This document shows, piece by piece, positions 1 through 4,830 of a stretch of 7,033 nucleotides of DNA; within the stretch, counting starts at the first letter, position 1; each line of letters opens with the position of its first letter. The stretch lies in NCBI GenBank assembly GCA_030628805.1, contig DAOVQG010000249.1, forward strand, positions 1 through 7,033, written 5' to 3'. A program made the translations under genes and the position numbers. The notes under the pieces are model-generated. The model saw only the letters and a list, made by a program, of their open reading frames with translations, was not told the DNA's origin and did not search any database. This DNA comes from JAGMDK01 sp023128695. GTDB lineage: Bacteria; Planctomycetota; Phycisphaerae; UBA1845; Fen-1342.

Positions 1-140
1 AGCCGTGCCACACAACCACGGCTGACACAGCCGTGCCACACAATCACGGCTGACACAGCCGTGCCACACAACCACGGCTGACACAGCCGTGCCACACAAT
101 CACGGCTGACACAGCCGTGCCACACAACCACGGCGGGCAC
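1..140. repeat. Tandem array of five 28-bp palindromic units (array continues left of window)
   Basis: Five head-to-tail copies of a 28-bp unit lie at 1-28, 29-56, 57-84, 85-112 and 113-140. The first four are identical except at unit position 16, which alternates C, T, C, T; the fifth carries C there and diverges in its last bases (gggcac instead of tgacac). Every unit contains the arms AGCCGTG and CACGGCT, which are reverse complements, so each arm can pair with the next arm inside the unit (9-nt loop) or across the unit boundary (5-nt loop GACAC). There are no unique spacers. The boundary palindrome is repeated in inverted form at 3563-3585. It lies downstream of the minus-strand operon end. 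Confidence 0.95.
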
Positions 141-183
141 AGAGGCCCGCACCACCTTGAATCATGACCCGTGTCGCGGTCAT
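133..183 (-). terminator. Two small hairpins after the operon end (weak terminator candidates)
   Basis: Reading leftward from the stop codon at 200-202, two short stems occur: ATGACC (164-169) with GGTCAT (178-183), loop 8 nt, and GCGGGC (133-138) with GCCCGC (145-150), loop 6 nt. Neither is followed by a T-run on the minus strand, so intrinsic termination is only a guess. The following 28-bp array adds more stem-forming sequence. Confidence 0.25.
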
Positions 184-199
184 TGTAAATTGCATAAGA

Positions 200-1162
200 T
201 TACCGCGCCCGCACAAAGCGTTCGAACGGCATGCCCCCGCTTTCAACCAGCGGTTTGATGTCCCTCAGAAAACGCTGCGCATCCTTGTAATACCCGGCGG
301 TCGGCTTGAGTTCCGGCGCCAATCCACGCCAGTACGCGTTGAATCGCTCCATCAACAACTCGCGCACGTACTTGGCCAACATGCTCGCCAGGGCAATCGG
401 CAGGTGCCGCTGATCCCCCTCGACCACGAATTCCACGTGCCAATCATTCCGTTGCGACGCCAGGCGATAGCGGCTGCACGAGTCGCTCACTTCGAGCACA
501 TGCATGTGCCGTTCGGGGAACGCCCCCATGAGCAGCCCGCGATAGTCCGTCCGACCGCCGAGCCGATCCACCAGCACGTGCAAGTCCTGATCGCCGCCCT
601 GCGTCGCCGCCGAGTGTACCAGGCGCAGCACGATTTCGAGGAGAAGGGCCGCCTTGTTGCGCGTCTGAGTCACCCGGCGATTGAAAACGTCTTCGGTCAC
701 GATCTTGGCGCTCAGCCCACAACACACGACCTCTTCGGCCGCCATGGTTGAGCGCAGGCGTTCGGAGGCCCCCGCGAACGCCGACCGGGCCGGGTCCACC
801 GGCAGCCGGCGCGTAAGGTCCTGGTACCACGGAAGCACGGCGGCGGGATCCTGCTTGTAGCCCAGCGCCGCGAGGAAATCCCCGAGCGTTTCCCACTTCT
901 CTACGCCCGCCGCCCGCGCGAAGGCCAGCACGGTGCGCTCCAGCGTTACAATCCCCCGCTTGCGATTGAAGATTTTCTTGGAGTCGCCGACCGGCAGCCG
1001 CGTTTCTCCCCGCGGCGAGGAGCGCGCGACACAGCCTTCCAAGCGCTGCCAATAATCGCCCCCTACCGCTGCCGGCGGGACTCGCCACAGCGTCGCTCCG
1101 ACCACGAGCGGTCCGAGCAGTGGCCCGTACCCGGCTTCGTCGATGCCGACGACCAGCGGCAT
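200..1162 (-). CDS. Divergent, long RNase HII-like nuclease
   Basis: A 320-residue protein of the RNase H2 superfamily, whose members cut RNA in RNA-DNA hybrids and remove misincorporated ribonucleotides. All four expected acidic catalytic residues can be placed by comparison with E. coli RNase HII: D8 and E9 in GIDEAGYGPLLGP, D199 in VLVDR, and D250 in VVEGD, followed by the family signature PIALASMLAKYVREL (255-269) and GYYKDAQRFL (290-299). The DSKK motif is at 60-63. Two oddities stand out. The usual DEAGRG motif reads DEAGYG. The protein is also about 120 residues longer than typical RNase HII, with extra sequence between DSKK and D199 and between D199 and D250. I chose ATG 1160-1162 because the family begins right at this motif, a GGAG lies 7 nt upstream, and mlaE stops 1 nt before it. 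A start at 1210 would add 16 unrelated residues and overlap mlaE. It is the last gene of the operon. Family membership is strong; substrate is uncertain. Confidence 0.85.
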   Translation of the reverse strand: MPLVVGIDEAGYGPLLGPLVVGATLWRVPPAAVGGDYWQRLEGCVARSSPRGETRLPVGDSKKIFNRKRGIVTLERTVLAFARAAGVEKWETLGDFLAALGYKQDPAAVLPWYQDLTRRLPVDPARSAFAGASERLRSTMAAEEVVCCGLSAKIVTEDVFNRRVTQTRNKAALLLEIVLRLVHSAATQGGDQDLHVLVDRLGGRTDYRGLLMGAFPERHMHVLEVSDSCSRYRLASQRNDWHVEFVVEGDQRHLPIALASMLAKYVRELLMERFNAYWRGLAPELKPTAGYYKDAQRFLRDIKPLVESGGMPFERFVRAR

Positions 1163-1163
1163 C

Positions 1164-2021
1164 TCACCACTCCAGCACGTAGAAAACGACCGTGAAGATG
1201 CAGTCGGCACCGATCAGGCAAACGATGCTCTTGACCACGGTGGTGGTGGTCGCGCGCCCCACCCCTTCGGCCCCCCCGCGAACGTTCAGCCCTTCGTGGC
1301 AGGCCAGCCCGGCGATGATCGCGCCGAACACGCCGGCTTTGAACATCCCGGTGAAGTAGTCGGTCAGTGTCAACGCCAGGCGGGTATTGTCGATATATGT
1401 CAGCGGATTGACGTCGAGCACGAAGACCGCGGTGAGGAAGCCGCCCAACACGCCGACAATGTTGGCCAACACGGTCAGCCCGACCATCATGACGGTCGTG
1501 GCCAACACGCGCGGGACAACCAGGAAACGAATCGGGTCCAGGGCGTGAGCCCGCAGGGCCTTGATTTCCTCGCCTTCGACCATCGCCCCGAGTTCCGCCG
1601 CGATCGACGCGCCCGCGAACCCGCTTAGGATCACGGCGCTGATCAGGGCCCCCATCTCGCGGAACATCGAGATGCCGACGATATCGGCGACGCTTTCGAG
1701 CTGTCCGTATTCGGTCAGCGTGGGAGCCATGTTCAGGGCCAGAATGATGCCGATGAAAAGCTGCACCAGGGCCACGATGGGGATGCTGCGGACGCCCACG
1801 CGGACGGCTTGCTGTACGATGGCCGACCAGCGGATCCGGTGCGGGCCGCCCCGCAGGGCCAGCACCGCGCGCCGGCCGACCGAGCCGTAGAGACGGACGA
1901 GCCCGCCGACATAGACAATCCCGTTGCCTAATCCACCGAAACCCCCGCGCACGCCGGCTCCGAGGGCTTCGACCCGGTGTCGCCACCCCGCCGCCCGGGG
2001 CTGCCCGGGCGCGGTATTCAT
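1164..2021 (-). CDS. mlaE: MlaE/YrbE-type ABC transporter permease
   Basis: A 285-residue inner-membrane permease of the MlaE (DUF140) family, which moves phospholipids or other hydrophobic substrates between membranes together with an MlaF ATPase and MCE-domain (MlaD) proteins. The hallmark core is clear: FREMGALISAVIL (120-132), then SIAAELGAM (139-147) and DPIRFLVVPRVLA (162-174), and near the C terminus CHEGLNVRGGAEGVGRAT followed by a last hydrophobic segment. Hydrophobic stretches near 80-98, 111-133, 167-205 and the C terminus fit the usual multi-pass topology. The N-terminal 60 residues are Gly/Arg-rich and variable. Start ATG 2019-2021 overlaps the STAS stop as ATGA, indicating coupled translation. 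No mlaF or mlaD partner is in the window, so the ATPase must be encoded elsewhere. The usual AGR in the core loop reads SGF (133-135), a minor departure. Confidence 0.93.
   Translation of the reverse strand: MNTAPGQPRAAGWRHRVEALGAGVRGGFGGLGNGIVYVGGLVRLYGSVGRRAVLALRGGPHRIRWSAIVQQAVRVGVRSIPIVALVQLFIGIILALNMAPTLTEYGQLESVADIVGISMFREMGALISAVILSGFAGASIAAELGAMVEGEEIKALRAHALDPIRFLVVPRVLATTVMMVGLTVLANIVGVLGGFLTAVFVLDVNPLTYIDNTRLALTLTDYFTGMFKAGVFGAIIAGLACHEGLNVRGGAEGVGRATTTTVVKSIVCLIGADCIFTVVFYVLEW
1170..1173 (-). promoter_or_regulatory. Ribosome binding site deciding the RNase HII-like start
   Basis: The minus strand reads GGAG, then 7 nt, then ATG at 1162-1160. The site lies inside the last codons of the mlaE gene, so translation of the two genes is probably coupled. 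It supports the short form of the nuclease over the start at 1210. Confidence 0.6.
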
Positions 2022-2368
2022 GACTTGGGCACCTCGTCCAGGCTTTGCACGATGGTGAAGAACTTGTCGAGGTGCGTGATCTCCAGCACGCTCCGCACGC
2101 GCGGCTGCAAGCCGATCAGGACGAGCCGCCGGCCGGAGCGCTCGATTTCCCGCTTGACGAAGACCAGCGTGCCGACCCCCGACGAATCCATGTAGCTCAC
2201 CTCAGACAAATCAATCAACAGCGGGCCGGAGAGTTTCGCCGCCGACTCCAGCAGCGACTCTCGCAGTATGGGCGAGCTGCGCAGATCGATCTCGCCACGC
2301 ACGCTCACCAGCGGCACGCCGCTGGCGGTCGTTGTGTTGACCTGCAATGTGTCCGCGGGGTCGTTCAT
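2018..2368 (-). CDS. STAS-domain protein (anti-sigma factor antagonist / MlaB-like)
   Basis: A 116-residue single STAS domain, the usual length for SpoIIAA/RsbV-type anti-anti-sigma factors. The strand GEIDLRSSP (25-33) and the loop YMDSSGVGTLV (59-69) are characteristic. By comparison with SpoIIAA (S58 in MDSSG), Ser62 is the likely phosphorylation site. The phosphorylated form normally does not bind the kinase, while the dephosphorylated form captures it. The upstream overlapping gene encodes such a kinase, supporting a partner-switch role. The downstream overlapping gene is mlaE, and STAS proteins (MlaB) also occur as small partners of the MlaF ATPase, so an MlaB-type job is a real alternative. 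Start ATG 2366-2368 shares one base with the kinase stop (TGATG); its stop overlaps the mlaE start (ATGA). Confidence 0.92.
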   Translation of the reverse strand: MNDPADTLQVNTTTASGVPLVSVRGEIDLRSSPILRESLLESAAKLSGPLLIDLSEVSYMDSSGVGTLVFVKREIERSGRRLVLIGLQPRVRSVLEITHLDKFFTIVQSLDEVPKS

Positions 2369-2832
2369 CAGTGCTCCGTCGGTTGGCCGCCATAGTCGGC
2401 GGAGTGAGTCTTGAATTTTCGCATAATCAGGAGCATACCACCACCTTCGGCCCGTTGGTACTCCACCGAGCTGTTCAACGCGCGAATGATGTGCACGCCG
2501 AGCCCGCCGGGCCGCACGTCGTCCAGATCACGGCCGCAGATGCGTTCCGGGTCCACTTGCTTGCCGAAGTCACGCACGCGGATTTCCACGCCCTGCCCTT
2601 GCTCCGGATCATCGAATACTTCCGCACAGACGAGGATCCGCTGCCGCGGGTCGCCTTCATAGCCGTGCCGGATAATGTTGGTCACCGCCTCGTCCAGGGC
2701 CAGGACAATTTCACCCACTTGGCGTTCGGGCCAGTCGTGCCCCTCGATCCAACCCCGGACGCGCTCCCGGACCTCGGGCAGGCGTTTTGGATCACTCGTC
2801 AGTTCAAATTTCAACATGGTCGCCGCGCTCAC
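2368..2832 (-). CDS. RsbW/SpoIIAB-type serine kinase (GHKL ATPase, anti-sigma factor family)
   Basis: A 154-residue HATPase_c_2 protein. The N-box ALDEAVTNIIRHGY (45-58, with Mg-binding N52), the G1 box VRDFGK (86-91) and the G2 box GGLGVHII (109-116) are present, followed by the closing EGGGMLLIMRK. Relatives phosphorylate a STAS partner on Ser and often bind a sigma factor; others act in output pathways without a sigma factor. The partner STAS gene overlaps the 3' end by one base. I chose GTG 2830-2832 because it makes a 4-nt GTGA overlap with the upstream gene's stop and follows AGGAGG, although only 2 nt separate them. ATG 2815-2817 (residue 6, MLKFELT...) is the alternative and fits the family N terminus, but lies 17 nt from AGGAGG. 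Kinase family is secure; target is inferred from neighbours. Confidence 0.92.
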   Translation of the reverse strand: MSAATMLKFELTSDPKRLPEVRERVRGWIEGHDWPERQVGEIVLALDEAVTNIIRHGYEGDPRQRILVCAEVFDDPEQGQGVEIRVRDFGKQVDPERICGRDLDDVRPGGLGVHIIRALNSSVEYQRAEGGGMLLIMRKFKTHSADYGGQPTEH

Positions 2833-3344
2833 GGCCTCCTGCCTTCGTTCGCCGCCGGCGTTAACTTGGCCCGTCGCTGACGCTCGGGGTACTGATCATG
2901 GCTCTGTTTTACTCCGAGGCGCGCCGCGGTCCGGCCGTCAAGCTCGCTCGTGCTTCCTTGCACGCCGGCTGGTCGTGTCCGCGGCACCAGGGTCACTTCG
3001 CCCGTCCGCAAGGCTTGCCGCCAGCGCTGCACGGCCGCCCTCCGCTCCGTTTCATCCGCATAGTAGCGGAATCCGTAATCCTGCCCGCACAGCCGCTTGA
3101 GCGCAATGATCGCGTACATCCGCACCGTCTTGTCAGGGTCGTCGAGCAGGTCCACCAGCTTGTGTACCGCGTCGGGGTCGCGTCCCTCCGCGACTTGCAC
3201 GACCGCCCGGGCCCGGTCCAGGGGATTTCCGGATGCCAGCGCCCGCCGCCTGGCTGCCGTGCTGTCGCAGCCCGGCGTCCCCCACAGCGCACCCGCGGTT
3301 GCCCCCAACACGCACAGCCATGCCTTTCGCTGCCGATAGTACAT
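2829..3344 (-). CDS. Secreted or lipid-anchored HEAT-repeat protein
   Basis: A 171-residue protein. Residues 1-25 form a signal peptide: charged RQRK, hydrophobic AWLCVLGATAGALWG, then TPGC with Cys26 as a possible lipidation site. The lipobox is weak (TPG before Cys), so plain secretion is possible. Residues 40-112 form a HEAT-like helical repeat: NPLDRARAVVQVAEG, then PDAVHKLVDLLDDPDKTVRM, then YAIIALKRLCG, followed by an Arg/Ala helix ending ERRAAVQRWRQAL. This helix arrangement is typical of small planctomycete HEAT-repeat proteins, which probably bind other proteins. The last 55 residues are Arg/Ala-rich and look unstructured. Start ATG 3342-3344 is fixed by the signal peptide; no Shine-Dalgarno is visible, but a TATAAT lies 7 nt upstream. 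First gene of the five-gene operon; its stop overlaps the kinase start. Precise function unknown. Confidence 0.82.
   Translation of the reverse strand: MYYRQRKAWLCVLGATAGALWGTPGCDSTAARRRALASGNPLDRARAVVQVAEGRDPDAVHKLVDLLDDPDKTVRMYAIIALKRLCGQDYGFRYYADETERRAAVQRWRQALRTGEVTLVPRTRPAGVQGSTSELDGRTAARLGVKQSHDQYPERQRRAKLTPAANEGRRP
2835..2840 (-). promoter_or_regulatory. AGGAGG Shine-Dalgarno before the kinase gene
   Basis: A perfect AGGAGG on the minus strand lies within the last codons of the lipoprotein gene. It is unusually close (2 nt) to GTG 2832 and unusually far (17 nt) from ATG 2817. Initiation at the GTG may therefore rely on the overlapping stop (GTGA) and ribosome re-initiation. Confidence 0.6.
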
Positions 3345-3351
3345 GTGTTCG

Positions 3352-3379
3352 ATTATATGCTTCTCGACGCCGACGCCAA
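3352..3379 (-). promoter_or_regulatory. Sigma-70-type promoter of the five-gene operon
   Basis: On the minus strand TTGGCG (3374-3379) and a perfect TATAAT (3352-3357) are separated by 16 nt. The predicted transcription start lies about 7 nt after the -10, at or next to the ATG at 3344. The mRNA would then be leaderless or nearly so, which fits the absence of a ribosome binding site before this ATG. Confidence 0.6.
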
Positions 3380-3553
3380 TACGCGAGAACTACGAAGAGC
3401 CGCGCCAGCGAGAAGAAGAGCCGCGGGCCTGAAGCCCGCGCGGTCGTTCGCCAACTATTGCGGCCCCATCACCTTGTCACGTTCCCACGTTCCCACGTTC
3501 TTCAGCCCGCGCGGTCGTTTGCAACCTACTGTGGTTCTCTCATGCGGGGCGCC
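3380..3553. other. Non-coding intergenic stretch with short repeats
   Basis: No convincing gene on either strand. It contains an 11-bp direct repeat gaagagccgcg at 3394-3404 and 3415-3425, a GC hairpin GCGGGC (3424-3429) with GCCCGC (3434-3439), a 31-bp imperfect repeat (separate entry), and an 8-bp tandem cacgttcc repeated almost three times at 3478-3500. It looks like a landing zone for small intergenic repeats. Confidence 0.7.
3433..3534 (+). repeat. Imperfect 31-bp direct repeat, copies 71 bp apart
   Basis: Copies lie at 3433-3463 and 3504-3534. Both begin AGCCCGCGCGGTCGTT (16 identical bases) and then continue with 5 differences over the remaining 15 positions. Both copies follow a short GC-rich or T-rich lead-in ending in a/cAGCCCGC. 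Probably two copies of a dispersed intergenic repeat rather than a coding signal. Confidence 0.8.
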
Positions 3554-3634
3554 GCGCGATGGGTGGCACGGCTGTGTCAGCCGTGTACAAGTCGCAGGTA
3601 TTCACGGCCGACACGGCCGTGCCACCCATCGCGC
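3554..3634. repeat. 81-bp inverted pair of palindromes (REP/BIME-like), possible terminator
   Basis: Arms 3554-3585 and 3603-3634 are 32 bp each and complementary at 30 of 32 positions, with a 17-nt loop. Each arm also contains its own smaller palindrome: CACGGCT-gtgtc-AGCCGTG at 3567-3585 and CACGGCC-gacac-GGCCGTG at 3603-3621. The outer ends read GCGCGATGGGTGGC and its complement. The segment 3563-3585 is the exact reverse complement of 17-39 in the left-edge array, so both belong to one repeat family. It begins 15 nt beyond the stop codon of the minus-strand HAD gene, so the transcript could end in this strong stem; there is no T-run. Confidence 0.9.
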
Positions 3635-3665
3635 ACGGTCATGGCGTATTATCGCGCACGGTCAT
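3628..3665. repeat. 15-bp direct repeat across the 3' end of the HAD gene
   Basis: The sequence atcgcgcacggtcat occurs at 3628-3642 and again at 3651-3665, 23 bp apart. The right copy contains the last codons of the HAD gene plus one base of its stop codon; the left copy overlaps the right end of the palindromic element. This suggests a small duplication linked to the arrival or rearrangement of the element. Confidence 0.85.
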
Positions 3666-4356
3666 TTAGTAACCTCAACATCGCATCCACACTCAGCTCC
3701 CCAATCGAGCTCACCACGGCGTGCCCCTGCCCGACACGTTCCGCCGGTCCGATGCCGATCACCCACATGCCCGCCGCCACACCTGCCGCCACGCCCGCTT
3801 CCGCGTCCTCGACGACGACGCAGCGTGCCGGCGGCACTCCCAGCAGCTCGGCCGCCACCAGAAACACCTGCGGGTCGGGCTTCGAGCGCGGGGCCGTGTT
3901 CGCATCCACAATCACATCCAGCAACGGCCCAATGCCCAGCCGTTCCACCACCCGCCCCGCGTTGCGACTCGACGAGGCCACCGCCACACGCACACCCCGC
4001 GCCCGCAACCCGTGCAATAGTTCCAACGCTCCTGGAAACAAGTCGCTCGGCGTCATCTCCGCGACTAATCGCAAATACTCCTCATTTTTCCGCTCCGCCA
4101 GACGCTGCTGCTCGGCCTCGCTGAAGCGGCCCTCCTGACCACGGAGCAAAATCGCTAGGCTGTTCGACCGATTCAGACCCCGCATCTCCTCGTAGGCCCG
4201 CCGATCGAACGGTATGTCCAACTCATCCGCGACGACCCGCCAACTTCGATAGTGCAACTCCGTCGTCTCTGTCAGCACCCCGTCCAGATCAAAAATCGCA
4301 GCCACAACCTGCTTATCATCCGTCTCCGGCCGCACGGATTTCTCCATTTGCTGCAT
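3649..4356 (-). CDS. pgmB: Beta-phosphoglucomutase-type HAD enzyme
   Basis: A 235-residue cytoplasmic HAD enzyme. Beta-phosphoglucomutase converts beta-glucose 1-phosphate to glucose 6-phosphate after maltose or trehalose phosphorolysis. Motif I is FDLDGVLTETTELHYRSW (22-39) with nucleophile D23 and acid/base D25; H35 matches the family His in the cap hinge. The cap has RGLNRSNSL, matching the phosphate-binding Arg region of the L. lactis enzyme. Motif II is ASSSRN, motif III Lys is in SKPDP, and motif IV is VVEDAEAGVAAG. Length and motif order fit the family throughout. It starts at ATG 4354-4356, with a weak GGGA 8 nt upstream; ATG at residue 4 is possible. The first 15 residues are an extension relative to L. 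lactis. It stands alone here: no sugar phosphorylase is nearby, so sugar specificity is inferred only from the motifs. A related sugar-phosphate phosphatase is the main alternative. Confidence 0.88.
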   Translation of the reverse strand: MQQMEKSVRPETDDKQVVAAIFDLDGVLTETTELHYRSWRVVADELDIPFDRRAYEEMRGLNRSNSLAILLRGQEGRFSEAEQQRLAERKNEEYLRLVAEMTPSDLFPGALELLHGLRARGVRVAVASSSRNAGRVVERLGIGPLLDVIVDANTAPRSKPDPQVFLVAAELLGVPPARCVVVEDAEAGVAAGVAAGMWVIGIGPAERVGQGHAVVSSIGELSVDAMLRLLNDRAR

Positions 4357-4479
4357 CGGCTACATCCCGGCTGTTCTCTTAACAGGCCGCCGACTCAAAG
4401 ACTCCCCAGCCGAGAGAGCTTACCCACAGGATACCTGACGTCAGCCCTCACAGGCGTAAAAAACAAAAAAAGGATGAAA
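4357..4479. other. Upstream region of the HAD gene, nothing coding
   Basis: No gene is supported. A perfect 10-bp palindrome CTGACGTCAG lies at 4435-4444 and could be a protein-binding site. Base composition shifts from GC-rich to A-rich near 4455-4480. I see no convincing minus-strand promoter for the HAD gene; TAGAAT at 4484-4489 (minus) is a possible -10 without a matching -35. Confidence 0.5.
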
Positions 4480-4530
4480 ATGATTCTATTTGACGTGCAT
4501 TTTTTGAATCATGTGCTATATTACATATAG
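4480..4530 (+). promoter_or_regulatory. AT-rich promoter patch with dyads upstream of the sigma factor gene
   Basis: An extended -10 TGCTATATT lies at 4514-4522. TTGACG occurs at 4490-4495 but is 21 nt from the -10, too far for a normal -35, so the extended -10 would have to carry recognition. Two dyads overlap the patch: ATGATTC (4480-4486) with GAATCAT (4506-4512), and CTATAT (4516-4521) with ATATAG (4525-4530). The first could be an operator; the second covers the -10 itself. A start near 4530 would give a leader of about 300 nt. Confidence 0.4.
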
Positions 4531-4571
4531 AACTAACATGGTACGGAATCGAGATGGATTGCGCTACAACG

Positions 4572-4821
4572 CCAAGCTGAGAAGGCTTGAGCCCGATAAT
4601 CCGTAGGCTGTCCCGCTGGTCGCAAGCTCGCAGGTCGACGCCGCCACCGGCTTGGTTTGCGCGATCAAACGGTAACTTGGAACGTACTGGGTAGTAGAGT
4701 GTCTAACAAAATAGGTCTAGCACCGGCATTCCTTTGGCCCACTAAGGACCCCGGCTGCCTGGGACCGCCGCGAGGACACCCATGTCCTCGTACAATAAAG
4801 GTGAGCCGTAGACAACTACGG
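4572..4821 (+). ncRNA. Probable structured 5' leader of the sigma factor gene
   Basis: Several complementary segments occur in series. CCAAGCTG (4572-4579) pairs with CGGCTTGG (4648-4655) with one G-U pair, closing an 84-nt domain. GTTTG (4655-4659) can pair with CAAAC (4666-4670). CCGG and TCCTT (4723-4734) pair with AAGGA and CCGG (4744-4754). CGAGGACA (4771-4778) pairs perfectly with TGTCCTCG (4783-4790) around a 4-nt loop. CCGTAG (4806-4811) pairs perfectly with CTACGG (4816-4821); this last stem covers the GG of the likely ribosome binding site GGAAG. No known riboswitch is confidently recognised. Confidence 0.4.
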
Positions 4822-4830
4822 AAGTGCTTT

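Noticed and set aside
1..140. CRISPR array
   Set aside because: The 28-bp units are directly adjacent with no unique spacers and no cas genes are present.
1063..1986. Minus-strand open frame of 307 codons in another frame of mlaE
   Set aside because: Its Arg-rich translation has no family features, while the overlapping frame gives a clear MlaE permease.
2898..4124. Long plus-strand open frame of 408 codons
   Set aside because: It lies opposite two well-supported minus-strand genes and the repeat region, has Pro/Arg/His-rich low-complexity translation and no recognisable domain; GC-rich sequence gives such frames by chance.
4252..4530. Small plus-strand gene of 92 codons
   Set aside because: It begins opposite the HAD gene, crosses the promoter patch and has no ribosome binding site or recognisable domain.
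4590..4645. Cobalamin or TPP riboswitch
   Set aside because: CTGAGA and AATCCG...GGCTGTCCCGC recall pieces of those cores, but the other conserved segments (such as a proper B12 box or the second TPP half) are missing and the downstream gene is a sigma factor. A covariance-model search would settle it.
4657..4830. N-terminal extension of the sigma factor from a TTG
   Set aside because: The stretch holds perfect hairpins and its translation shows no sigma-factor similarity; a ribosome binding site fits ATG 4831 better. Not fully excluded.
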